A model generated the notes under the pieces. It did not search any database. It was not told where the DNA came from and saw only the letters and a program-made list of their open reading frames with translations. The position numbers and the translations under genes were made by a program. From positions 2,170,001 to 2,234,000 of the forward strand of contig NZ_CP107899.1 in NCBI RefSeq assembly GCF_036013915.1: a DNA stretch of 64,000 nucleotides, read 5' to 3'. Below, piece by piece: positions 53,028 through 61,036 of this stretch. Source of the stretch: Streptomyces sp. NBC_00464. GTDB lineage: Bacteria; Actinomycetota; Actinomycetes; Streptomycetales; Streptomycetaceae. Positions within the stretch are counted from its first letter, which is position 1, and each line of letters begins with the position of its first letter.

Positions 53028-53255
53028 GTGGAGGTCAAGATCGGGGTGCAGCACACGCCCCGGGAGATCGTTCTGGAGAGCGGGCTTTCCGCCGAAGAGG
53101 TCGAGAGCGCGGTTTCCGAGGCTCTCGCCGGCAAGGCGCAGCTGCTCAGCCTCACGGACGAGAAGGGCCGCAAGGTCCTGGTGCCGGCCGACCGGATCGC
53201 CTACGTGGAGATCGGCGAGCCCAGCACACGACGGGTGGGGTTCGGCGCGCTGTAG
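53028..53255 (+). CDS. DUF3107 protein (TB9.4 family)
   Basis: A 75-residue conserved actinobacterial protein of the TB9.4/Rv3208A family (EVKIGVQHTPREIVLES, VPADRIAYVEIGEP, GFGAL end). Its function is unknown. The GTG at 53028 has GGAGGGA 7 nt upstream. A strong terminator follows. Confidence 0.92.
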   Translation: MEVKIGVQHTPREIVLESGLSAEEVESAVSEALAGKAQLLSLTDEKGRKVLVPADRIAYVEIGEPSTRRVGFGAL

Positions 53256-53280
53256 CGGCACGCACGGACGCAGAGACCGT

Positions 53281-53321
53281 GGAAGCGGCCCGGTGGGGAA
53301 TTCCCCGCCGGGCCGCTTTCC
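53281..53321 (+). terminator. Terminator after the DUF3107 gene
   Basis: AAGCGGCCCGG (53283-53293) pairs with CCGGGCCGCTT (53308-53318), and the enclosed GGGAATTCCC is itself palindromic; TT follows. Confidence 0.8.
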
Positions 53322-53366
53322 GTCGTGCCCCCCGTGCGGCAGGTCCGCCCCGCCGGTGGGCCGTCC

Positions 53367-53435
53367 CCTGTGCGGCGGCTGAGCGAAGCCTGTCCGCGGA
53401 TTCCTGTGCGGCGGCTGAGCGAAGCCTGTCCGCGG
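53367..53435. repeat. Perfect 33-bp direct repeat (36-bp period)
   Basis: The same 33-bp sequence occurs at 53367-53399 and 53403-53435, separated by 3 bp, in the gap between the DUF3107 terminator and the 89-aa gene. No element ends or target duplications were found around it. Confidence 0.85.
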
Positions 53436-53514
53436 GAGGGTTGTCCACCGTTGCCCGGGGGTAGTACCGCCTACGACCGATTTGCCCGCCCCCGCACCTG
53501 CGAGGTGATCACCT

Positions 53515-53784
53515 GTGATCTTGGAAACCCTGGGCTCCGTCGTACTCGGACTCGCCCTCTCCTGGGCGGCCCTGCGCGCCCTGTCGCCACGGCTCCCGTC
53601 CCGCCGCGCCGTGCTCGGCACCGGTGCGCTGGGGGCCCTGTTCGGTGCCTGGCTCACGCACTCGGTGCTGGGGTCGGGCCACGCCGCGGCCACCCTGGTG
53701 GGCTCGGTGCTGATCTCCGCGGTGACGCTGTCCCTGTTGCTGAGGCCCCGTCGCCGCCGGCTCGGCCGGTCGGCGGCGGCCTGA
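53515..53784 (+). CDS. Small integral membrane protein, unknown function
   Basis: An 89-residue protein with about three hydrophobic segments (LGSVVLGLALSWAALRAL, LGTGALGALFGAWLTHS, AATLVGSVLISAVTLSLLL) and an Arg-rich C-terminus. The GTG at 53515 has the excellent ribosome site GAGGTGAT 5 nt upstream. May correspond by position to Rv3209-like small membrane proteins; not certain. Confidence 0.75.
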   Translation: MILETLGSVVLGLALSWAALRALSPRLPSRRAVLGTGALGALFGAWLTHSVLGSGHAAATLVGSVLISAVTLSLLLRPRRRRLGRSAAA

Positions 53785-53816
53785 CGCCGCCGCCGTCGCC
53801 GCCGGGAGAGAGGGCC

Positions 53817-54551
53817 CTAGGCCGCCAGCCCCAGGGCGGCCATCCGCTTGGTGTGCGCCTCGGTGATCCGGGAGAACATCCGGCCGACCTCGGCCAGGTC
53901 GAATCCGTCGGCCACCCCGCCCACCAGCATGGTCGACAGCGCGTCACGGTCTGCCACCACGCGCTGCGCCTGCGAGAGCGCCTCGCCCATCAGCCGCCGC
54001 GCCCACAGCGCGAGCCGGCCTCCGAGCCTCGGGTCCGCCTCGATCGCGGCGCGGACCTTCTCGACGGCGAAGTTCCCGTGCCCCGTGTCGTCGAGGACGG
54101 CGAGGACGAGGGAGCGGGTGTCCGAGTCGAGCCGGGCCGCGACCTCGCGGTAGAAGTCGCTGGCGATCGAGTCGCCGACGTAGGCCTTCACCAGGCCCTC
54201 CAGCCAGTCCGATGGCGCGGTCATGCGGTGGAAGTCGTCGAGGGCCTTGGCGAACGGCTCCATGGCGCCGGTCGGCTCCACCTCGATCGCGGTCAGCCGG
54301 TCGGTCAACCGCTCGAAGTGATGGAATTCCGCGGAGGCCATCTTCGCCAGCTCCGCCTTGTCGGCCAGGGTCGGCGCGAGTTTCGCGTCCTCGGCGAGCC
54401 GCTCGAAGGCTGCCAGTTCCCCGTAGGCGAGTGCTCCCAGAAGGTCGACGACGGCGGCCCGGTACTGCGGCTCCGCGGACGCGGTGGCCCAGTCCTGGTC
54501 GGCGATTTTGGTGGATGCGGGGGTTTCCGTGGCGTTGTCAGGCGTCTCCAT
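53817..54551 (-). CDS. Ferritin-like (MiaE-type) diiron-fold protein
   Basis: A 244-residue helical protein of the actinobacterial ferritin-like/MiaE_2 family. Metal-ligand-type helices are visible: GELAAFERLAEDA, ASAEFHHFERL, and DDTGHGNFAVEKV. Its reaction is not established. ATG at 54551; no ribosome site, but TATTCT lies 7 nt upstream, compatible with a leaderless message. Divergent from the DEAD-box helicase gene, as Rv3210c is from rhlE. Confidence 0.85.
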   Translation of the reverse strand: METPDNATETPASTKIADQDWATASAEPQYRAAVVDLLGALAYGELAAFERLAEDAKLAPTLADKAELAKMASAEFHHFERLTDRLTAIEVEPTGAMEPFAKALDDFHRMTAPSDWLEGLVKAYVGDSIASDFYREVAARLDSDTRSLVLAVLDDTGHGNFAVEKVRAAIEADPRLGGRLALWARRLMGEALSQAQRVVADRDALSTMLVGGVADGFDLAEVGRMFSRITEAHTKRMAALGLAA

Positions 54552-54936
54552 GGAGCGCAGAATAGCCCGCCCGCCGGGGGGTGCAGCGGCCCGGCCACCG
54601 GCTGACGTCACACCGTTCCGATGAATTCGCCCAACACAGATGCGCGAATCCGGGGTACAGTGGTATTGCGCTTACTGAGCATTTTGCAACTGCTCGTTGC
54701 GCGAAATTGAATGAGGATGCCCGGTCGGTGGCCCGATCGGCTCCGACCCGACAGCCCTCCACGCGGTGCGTACGACACGTACGACCGCAGATGAGGGGCC
54801 CCCTCAGCGGCACGAGCGCTCGAGCGACGGCAGTGGTCCCGCGCCACCCGGCCCATCCACGGCCGGATGACCAACCCCGGCACGGTACGACCCCCTTCGT
54901 TCGCCTCGGACTGCGTTTCACAGAAGAGGCAGCACC
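54552..54936. other. 385-bp divergent regulatory region between ferritin-like and DEAD-box genes
   Basis: No ORF is convincing here. On the plus strand TTGCAA (54684-54689), a 17-nt spacer and TTGAAT (54707-54712) form a plausible promoter, giving a ~215-nt leader for the DEAD-box gene. The leader contains short inverted repeats around 54765-54795 (GCGTACGACACGTACGAC region). Long leaders are common for cold-inducible DEAD-box genes. Confidence 0.5.
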
Positions 54937-56976
54937 CTGACTACGTTCCGAGACCTCGGGATCCTTTCCGAGACGGCCGAAGCCCTTGAGGCTGTCGGCA
55001 TCACGTCCCCCTTCCCCATCCAGGAGATGACGCTCCCTGTAGCGCTCTCCGGCTCCGATGTCATCGGGCAGGCCAAGACCGGCACCGGCAAGACGCTCGG
55101 TTTCGGCCTGCCGCTGCTGGAGCGCGTCACCGTCCTCGCGGACGTCGAGGCAGGCCGGGCCCAGCCCGAGAAGCTGACCGACGCCCCGCAGGCGCTGATC
55201 GTCGTCCCCACCCGCGAGCTCTGTCAGCAGGTCACCAACGACCTGCTGACCGCCGGCAAGGTGCGTAACGTCCGCGTTCTCGCCATCTACGGCGGCCGGG
55301 CGTACGAGCCCCAGGTCGAGGCCCTCAAGAAGGGCGTCGACGTGATCGTCGGCACCCCGGGCCGTCTGCTCGACCTGGCCGGCCAGCGCAAGCTCGACCT
55401 GTCGAAGGTCCGCGCCCTCGTCCTCGACGAGGCCGACGAGATGCTCGACCTGGGCTTCCTGCCCGACGTCGAGCGCATCATCACGATGCTGCCGGCGAAG
55501 CGCCAGACGATGCTGTTCTCGGCGACCATGCCGGGCGCGGTCATCAGCCTCGCGCGCCGCTACATGTCGCAGCCGACGCACATCAACGCCACGTCGCCCG
55601 ACGACGAGGGCACGACCGTCAAGAACACCGCGCAGTACGTCTACCGCGCGCACAACATGGACAAGCCCGAGATGGTCTCGCGGATCCTCCAGGCCAACGG
55701 CCGCGGACTCGCGATGATCTTCTGCCGCACCAAGCGCACCGCGGCCGACATCGCCGAGCAGCTGGAGAAGCGCGGTTTCGCCTCCGGCGCGGTCCACGGC
55801 GACCTCGGCCAGGGCGCCCGCGAGCAGGCGCTCCGCGCCTTCCGCAACGGCAAGGTCGACGTGCTCGTCTGCACCGACGTCGCGGCCCGCGGTATCGATG
55901 TCGAGGGTGTCACCCACGTCATCAACTACCAGTCGCCCGAGGACGAGAAGACCTATCTGCACCGGATCGGCCGGACCGGCCGCGCGGGTGCCAAGGGCAT
56001 CGCGATCACGCTGGTCGACTGGGACGACATCCCGCGCTGGCAGCTGATCAACAAGGCCCTGGACCTGAAGTTCCCGGACCCGCCCGAGACGTACTCCACG
56101 TCGCCCCACCTGTACGAGGAGCTCGACATCCCGGCCGGCACCAAGGGTGTCCTGCCGCGTACCGAGCGGACCCGTGCCGGTCTGCGGGCCGAAGAGGTCG
56201 AGGACCTCGGCGAGACGGGCGGCCGCGGCCGCAAGTCCGCCGCCGCGTCGGCCCCCGCGGTCCGCGAGGAGCGTGCTCCGCGTACGCCGCGTCAGCGTCG
56301 TCGCACCCGGGGCGGCTCCAGTGCCGAGGAGGGCGCCGTGACGGTGCCCGCACCTGCCACGGAGGCCGTCGAGGCTCCCGAGGCCACTGACGGCCCGTCC
56401 GAGCCGCGCACCCCGCGCCGTCGCCGGCGCGGCCGTGTCGGTGCCGCGGACATCGCAGCCGAGGCCGCGGTGGCCGTGGCCGAGGCTCCGGCCGTGGTCG
56501 TCGACATCGAGCCCGCACCCGAGGCCGAGCCGAAGAAGCGGACGAGGACCAGGGCGGCCAAGGCGAAGGCCGAGGTCGTGGTCGACGCCGAAGTCGTGAT
56601 CGACGCCCGGACGGCGCCGGAGACCGAGACGGAGCCGGCGGCCGAGACGAAGCCGCGCCGCCGCCGTGCCCGGGTCGTCAAGCCGGTGACGGAGGAGGTC
56701 GACTTCCAGACCGCTCCCGTGGCCGAGCCCGCGCCCGCCGCCGCGACGGTGACCAAGCCGCGCCGCCGTGCCCGGGTGATCAAGCCCGCCGAGGACGAGG
56801 TCGACTTCCAGATCGCTCCGATCGCCGAGCCCGAGTCGGACAGGCCGCGCCGCCGCCCCCGTGCGGCCGCGAAGCCGAAGACGGAGGCCGTGGCCCAGGC
56901 ACCGGCCGCCGAGGGCGAGGCCAAGCCGCGCCGGCGCCGGGCGCCGCGGACGGCTGCCGCCAAGTCCGAGGGCTGA
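54937..56976 (+). CDS. DEAD-box ATP-dependent RNA helicase (RhlE-type), CTG start
   Basis: A 679-residue DEAD-box helicase. The Q motif is in the first 30 residues (FRDLGIL, GITSPFPIQE), then AKTGTGKT, PTRELC, LDEADEMLDLGF, FSATM, and HRIGRTGRAG. The C-terminal ~270 residues are a low-complexity basic/acidic tail with repeated PRRRRARVVKP-like units. The Q motif lies upstream of the first ATG (55027). The only usable start is CTG at 54937, with AGAGG 7 nt upstream; the in-frame stop at 54868 and absence of ATG, GTG or TTG between exclude others. Positional counterpart of Rv3211. Confidence 0.88.
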   Translation: MTTFRDLGILSETAEALEAVGITSPFPIQEMTLPVALSGSDVIGQAKTGTGKTLGFGLPLLERVTVLADVEAGRAQPEKLTDAPQALIVVPTRELCQQVTNDLLTAGKVRNVRVLAIYGGRAYEPQVEALKKGVDVIVGTPGRLLDLAGQRKLDLSKVRALVLDEADEMLDLGFLPDVERIITMLPAKRQTMLFSATMPGAVISLARRYMSQPTHINATSPDDEGTTVKNTAQYVYRAHNMDKPEMVSRILQANGRGLAMIFCRTKRTAADIAEQLEKRGFASGAVHGDLGQGAREQALRAFRNGKVDVLVCTDVAARGIDVEGVTHVINYQSPEDEKTYLHRIGRTGRAGAKGIAITLVDWDDIPRWQLINKALDLKFPDPPETYSTSPHLYEELDIPAGTKGVLPRTERTRAGLRAEEVEDLGETGGRGRKSAAASAPAVREERAPRTPRQRRRTRGGSSAEEGAVTVPAPATEAVEAPEATDGPSEPRTPRRRRRGRVGAADIAAEAAVAVAEAPAVVVDIEPAPEAEPKKRTRTRAAKAKAEVVVDAEVVIDARTAPETETEPAAETKPRRRRARVVKPVTEEVDFQTAPVAEPAPAAATVTKPRRRARVIKPAEDEVDFQIAPIAEPESDRPRRRPRAAAKPKTEAVAQAPAAEGEAKPRRRRAPRTAAAKSEG

Positions 56977-56998
56977 GCGCGCACCACGCGTCAAGGAT

Positions 56999-57040
56999 CG
57001 CCGGACGGGCCCGAGTCATCGACTCGGGCCCGTCCGGCGT
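56999..57040 (+). terminator. Terminator after the DEAD-box gene
   Basis: Perfect 18-bp arms (56999-57016, 57022-57039) with a 5-nt loop CATCG, followed by TT. Confidence 0.88.
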
Positions 57041-57048
57041 TCCACGGC

Positions 57049-57077
57049 ATGACGGACCTCCCCCGCGGTCGTAACCT
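57049..57077 (+). promoter_or_regulatory. Probable leaderless promoter of the 57084 hydrolase
   Basis: ATGACG (57049-57054), 17-nt spacer, TAACCT (57072-57077), then 6 nt to the ATG; no ribosome site precedes that ATG. The transcript would begin at or next to the start codon. Confidence 0.55.
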
Positions 57078-57083
57078 CGTGCC

Positions 57084-57929
57084 ATGAGCAGGCCACCCAC
57101 CTTCACCCCGCCCCCCTGCGCCCGTCCCCGCGCGCTGCACACCGAGCGCGGGGACTTCGCCGTGCTGGACGCGGCGCCTCCTACGCGATCACGGGGCACC
57201 GTCCTCCTGCTGCCCGGGTACACCGGCAGCAAGGAGGACTTCATCGCGCTGCTGCAACCGCTCGCCCACGCCGGCTACCGCGCCGTCACGGTCGACGGGC
57301 GCGGACAGTACGAGAGCGACGGAACGGACCGTCAGGAGTCCTACACCCAGGGCGAGTTGGCCCGGGACGTGCTCGCACAGACAGCGGCACTCGGCCTCGG
57401 GGACGGTGCGGTCGACCTGCTCGGCCACTCGCTCGGCGGACAGATCGCACGCGCCGCAGTACTCCTGGACTCCGCACCGTTCCGTTCGCTCACCCTGATG
57501 TCCTCCGGGCCCGCCGAGGTCGTCGAGGCCCAGCAGATCAAGCTGAAGATCCTCGGTGACGCGCTCGCCACGATGAGCATGGACGACGTCTGGGCCGCCA
57601 TGCGGGCCTTCGATCCGCCGGCCGAGGCCGAGACGGGCGGCGAGGAGCTGCGGCGGCGCTGGCTGCGCCACCGCCCCGCGCAGCTGATCGCCACCGGCCG
57701 CCAGCTCGCCACCGAACCGGACCGGGTGGCCGAGCTCGCCGCCACGGGGCTGCCGGTCCATGTCATCTCCGGCGAACGCGACGACGTCTGGCCGGTCCCG
57801 CAGCTCGACGAGACCGCGGTACGCCTCGGCGCGCACCGGACCCGGATCGAGGGCGCCGAGCACTCCCCCAACACGGACCGGCCGGGACCGACGGCGGCTG
57901 CCCTCGTTGCCTTCTGGGACGGCCTGTAG
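57084..57929 (+). CDS. Alpha/beta hydrolase (lysophospholipase-like)
   Basis: A 281-residue alpha/beta hydrolase: LLLPGYTGSKEDF oxyanion loop, nucleophile LGHSLGGQIA, acid SGERDDVWP, His in GAEHSPN. Monoacylglycerol-lipase-like proteins have this layout; substrate unknown. The start lacks a ribosome site and is probably read from a leaderless message. Confidence 0.88.
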   Translation: MSRPPTFTPPPCARPRALHTERGDFAVLDAAPPTRSRGTVLLLPGYTGSKEDFIALLQPLAHAGYRAVTVDGRGQYESDGTDRQESYTQGELARDVLAQTAALGLGDGAVDLLGHSLGGQIARAAVLLDSAPFRSLTLMSSGPAEVVEAQQIKLKILGDALATMSMDDVWAAMRAFDPPAEAETGGEELRRRWLRHRPAQLIATGRQLATEPDRVAELAATGLPVHVISGERDDVWPVPQLDETAVRLGAHRTRIEGAEHSPNTDRPGPTAAALVAFWDGL

Positions 57930-57972
57930 GCGGCTGCGAGGACACGGACGGCCCCCGCGGGGGCGGCCGATG

Positions 57973-58860
57973 TCAGTACTGCGCCTGAAGGTGCTGCCAG
58001 AAGCCGTCACGCAGTGCCCGGCGCAGATGGGCGTGGCCGCGCAGCGAGTGCTGGAGCAGCCGCTCGGCCTCGACCAGCAGGTCCTGGTCGACGGAGCCCG
58101 GCAGATACGGATGCCCCGGCAGCAGGTCGGCAAGGGACTCGCGGCCGCGGGCGGAGAGCCAGGTGGCCGCGATCTGCGCACCGACGAAGCGGACGTCCTC
58201 GCGCGAGGGCGCGGGGGCGTCCTCCTCATAGGTGGTGACGGGACGTCTGGTCACGTACGGGCGGCAGAAGTCGAGGTCGAAGGTGCGCTGGCTGTCGACC
58301 TCCCAGAGCAGCGGTTCGGCCTGGTTGCGCCCCTCCCCGGCCTCGATGCCCCACAGGTGGACCCGGGCCCCGTACCCCTGCGCGGCCTCGACGGCCGACA
58401 CCAGGTCCTCGTCGCCGCCGACCAGCGCGGCATCGCTGATGGCGCGGTGGCGGGCCAGGGATTCGAGGTCGGTGCGGATGAGTGAGTCGACGCCCTTCTG
58501 CTGGTTGTTGGCGTTGAGGTTGCCCAGCCTGACCTTGACGTCGGGGAGTTCGGCGATGGACTGCTGCTCGACGGTGTGGATCCGGCGCCTGGCCCCGTCG
58601 TACCAGTACACGCGCAGCAGTCTGCTGTCCGCGAAGATGGTGCGGGCCTTGTCGATGAAGGCCTCGATCAGCCCTTCGGAGTCGAGGTCGAAGGAGCGCC
58701 GGTCCTCGGTACCGGTGACGAGCAGCCCGGCCGCGGCGTACACATAGCCCGCGTCCACGAAGATCGCGTGGGTGGACGGGGTCTTCGACACCTCGGCGAG
58801 CACGCGCTGGAGCAGTTCGTTGGTGCGGTCCAGGCGGTCGCCGATCTCTGCCTCGTTCAT
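57973..58860 (-). CDS. NYN-domain (PIN-like) ribonuclease
   Basis: A 295-residue protein with an N-terminal coiled-like segment and an NYN/LabA-type nuclease domain; acidic metal ligands are in IFVDAGYVYAA, KGVDSLIRTDL and LVGGDEDLVSA. The C-terminal ~90 residues form a helical (OST-HTH-like?) module. Probably cleaves RNA. ATG at 58860 with GAGG 5 nt upstream. Confidence 0.88.
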   Translation of the reverse strand: MNEAEIGDRLDRTNELLQRVLAEVSKTPSTHAIFVDAGYVYAAAGLLVTGTEDRRSFDLDSEGLIEAFIDKARTIFADSRLLRVYWYDGARRRIHTVEQQSIAELPDVKVRLGNLNANNQQKGVDSLIRTDLESLARHRAISDAALVGGDEDLVSAVEAAQGYGARVHLWGIEAGEGRNQAEPLLWEVDSQRTFDLDFCRPYVTRRPVTTYEEDAPAPSREDVRFVGAQIAATWLSARGRESLADLLPGHPYLPGSVDQDLLVEAERLLQHSLRGHAHLRRALRDGFWQHLQAQY

Positions 58861-58943
58861 GCGGGCCTCGTCGCGGAAACCGTTGTCCGCGCATGCTCAG
58901 TTACCTGCTGGTACTTAGACATCCAAAAAATTTCCTTAGCGTA

Positions 58944-58971
58944 GGGAATGATTGCAGGGGGCAAGCCGTTG
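58944..58971 (+). promoter_or_regulatory. SigR-type promoter ahead of the 50-aa gene
   Basis: GGGAAT (58944-58949), 18-nt spacer, GTTG (58968-58971) is an exact match to the SigR consensus. The start would be near 58979, about 105 nt before the ATG at 59084. Confidence 0.75.
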
Positions 58972-59083
58972 TACACACCGTGGGGCGCGGGACAGGGATG
59001 CCTGTGCGCTCCACATCCTTGCGGACGGGTCCCCCGTCCTCCCAGTAGTTCTCCAGCAGGAGGATCAGACGAAGGGAAGCCAT

Positions 59084-59236
59084 ATGCGCTTCGAGATCAT
59101 GCGACTCGACGATGTCGACGGTACCGCCGTGGACAGCACCGTCGTGGACGCCGCCTCCGTCAACCGGATCGTGCAGCAGGCCGCAGCAATCGGCCAGCGC
59201 ATCTATATCCGCCCGGCCGAAAGCTCGGCTTCGTAA
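59084..59236 (+). CDS. Conserved-looking 50-aa protein, unknown function
   Basis: A 50-residue protein, MRFEIMRLDDVDGTAVDST through IYIRPAESSAS, with a beta-alpha-beta-like pattern. The ATG has AAGGGAA 5 nt upstream. It stands alone between a SigR-type promoter and a strong hairpin, so it is a single-gene transcript probably induced by thiol stress. No domain is recognised. Confidence 0.75.
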   Translation: MRFEIMRLDDVDGTAVDSTVVDAASVNRIVQQAAAIGQRIYIRPAESSAS

Positions 59237-59279
59237 CGCATTGCCGACGTAAAAAAGACGCCGACGTATAAAGACGCGA

Positions 59280-59314
59280 AGCGCCCCCGTACGGAAGATC
59301 CGTACGGGGGCGCT
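59280..59314. terminator. Bidirectional terminator between the 50-aa gene and marC
   Basis: Perfect 16-bp arms (59280-59295, 59299-59314) with a 3-nt loop AGA, flanked on the left by A-rich sequence that gives a T-rich tract for the leftward marC transcript. Confidence 0.85.
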
Positions 59315-59332
59315 GTGGTGTCCGGGGCCGGG

Positions 59333-59938
59333 TCAGGCGTTCTGGATGACCTGGGTGACGCCGTTGATGATCTGCTGGACGGCGATGGCGGACAGCATCA
59401 TGCCGGCGAGCCTGGTGACCAGCACGACGCCGCCGTCCTTGATCACCCGGATGATCAGCAGCGAGTAGCGCATCGTCAGCCAGAGCACGACGTGCATGGT
59501 GATGATCGCCGTCCAGACCGAGATCTGGCTGCCGACGGTGTCGGCGTGCTGCACCGCGAGGATCACCGAGACGATCGCTCCGGGACCCGCGAGCAGCGGC
59601 ATGCCGAGGGGGACGAGTGCGACGTTGACGTCCTTGGTCTGCGTCGGCTCGTCGGTCTTGCCGGTCAGCAGATCGAGCGCGATCAGCAGCAGGAGCAGTC
59701 CGCCCGCGATCATCAGTGCGGGGACGGAGACATGCAGATAGTCCAGGATCTGCTGGCCGAGCAGCCCGAAGACGGCGATCACACCGAAGGCGACGGCGAC
59801 CGCCTGCAACGCCATTTTGCGCTGCATCCGGGCGGGACGGCCTGCGGTGAGGGCGAGGAAGATCGGGGTGATCCCGGGCGGATCCATAATCACAAAAAGG
59901 GTGAGAAAAAGGGATCCGAAGACAGCGACGTCGAACAC
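59333..59938 (-). CDS. MarC-family integral membrane protein
   Basis: A 201-residue MarC/UPF0056 protein with about six TM helices; family text FVIMDPPGITPIFLALT near the N-terminus and VPLGMPLLAGPGAIVSVIL in the middle. Its transport or signalling role is unsettled. The GTG at 59938 has AAGG 6 nt upstream. Confidence 0.92.
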   Translation of the reverse strand: MFDVAVFGSLFLTLFVIMDPPGITPIFLALTAGRPARMQRKMALQAVAVAFGVIAVFGLLGQQILDYLHVSVPALMIAGGLLLLLIALDLLTGKTDEPTQTKDVNVALVPLGMPLLAGPGAIVSVILAVQHADTVGSQISVWTAIITMHVVLWLTMRYSLLIIRVIKDGGVVLVTRLAGMMLSAIAVQQIINGVTQVIQNA

Positions 59939-60093
59939 AGTGAGCCTTGCGAGGAGAGAGCGGAAATGCGGTGGGGGCAGGCGCCCCCGCGGGCCTGCCG
60001 GACCGGCGGCCGTGACGTGGGGCGGGGACGAGCGCGCGTCACGCGGGCGCGCTGCGGCGCGGGCGCGTACGTGTAGGGGTGGCGCGTGGGCTG

Positions 60094-60960
60094 TTACGGG
60101 GCGGCGGGTCCGCCGGCCCCCGGCACTGGGAAGGCTCCCGTGGCGCGCCGGGTGATCTCGCCGTAGATCTCCGGGTCGGTGGTGTACTCGCCGAGCGCCA
60201 CGGTCTTGCGGCTGCCGTGGTAGTCGCTGGACCCGGTGGTGAGCAGACCGAGCTCGCGGGCGAGTCCGCGCAGCCGGGCCCGGGTCGGCCCGTCGTGGTC
60301 CATGTGGTCGACCTCGATGCCGTCGAGCCCCGCGGCGGCAAGCGCCGCTATCGACGACTCGGGGACCACCTCGCCGCGTTTGACGGCGGCGGGGTGGGCG
60401 AAGACGGTGACGCCGCCGGCGGCCTTGACCAGCCGGATCGCATCGAAGGGGTCGAGTTCGTGCTTCTCCGCGTACGCGCGTCCGCCGTCGGCGAGCCACT
60501 CGGGCGTGAAGGCGTCGGAGACGGTCTCGACGACGCCGAGCTCGACGAGGGCGGTGGCGATGTGCGGCCGCCCGACCGAGCCGTCCCCGGCGATCCGTGC
60601 GACCTGTTCCCACTCGACCGGGACGCCCAGCTCCCGGAGCTTGCGCACCATGGTCTGCGCGCGCGGCACCCGGTCGTCGCGCACCAGCTCGCGCTCGCGC
60701 GCCAGCTCGGGCTCGTCGGGGTCGAAGAGGTACGCCAGCATGTGGAGCCCCACGCCGTCGATGCGGCAGGAGAGCTCGGCGCCGGTGACCAGGGTGAGGC
60801 CCCCGGGCAGCGCGGCCCTCGCCGCCGCGTGACCGCGGACGGTGTCGTGGTCGGTGAGGGCGACGACGTCGAGGCCCGCGGCGGCTGCGTTGCGCACCAG
60901 CTCGGCGGGGGTGTCCGTACCGTCCGACGCGGTGGAGTGGGTGTGCAGGTCGATGCGCAC
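60094..60960 (-). CDS. PHP-domain phosphoesterase (RNase AM/YciV-like)
   Basis: A 288-residue PHP protein with all metal motifs: DLHTHSTASDGT, ALTDHDTVRGH, GAELSC, VFAHPAAV and GSSDYHG. Related enzymes are 5'-3' exoribonuclease/nucleotide phosphatases. GTG at 60960 with GGAG 8 nt upstream. Confidence 0.92.
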   Translation of the reverse strand: MRIDLHTHSTASDGTDTPAELVRNAAAAGLDVVALTDHDTVRGHAAARAALPGGLTLVTGAELSCRIDGVGLHMLAYLFDPDEPELARERELVRDDRVPRAQTMVRKLRELGVPVEWEQVARIAGDGSVGRPHIATALVELGVVETVSDAFTPEWLADGGRAYAEKHELDPFDAIRLVKAAGGVTVFAHPAAVKRGEVVPESSIAALAAAGLDGIEVDHMDHDGPTRARLRGLARELGLLTTGSSDYHGSRKTVALGEYTTDPEIYGEITRRATGAFPVPGAGGPAAP

Positions 60961-61036
60961 GACACGTACTCCAGTGCTCGCAGCCGGGTGGGGGGACGCT
61001 CAAGGATAACCGGCGGGTGGGCCCGTTCCGGCCCGC

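Noticed and set aside
53367..53435. The 33-bp direct repeat as a phage or element attachment site or a CRISPR remnant
   Set aside because: The spacing is only 3 bp, there are just two copies, and no integrase, transposase or cas gene lies nearby.
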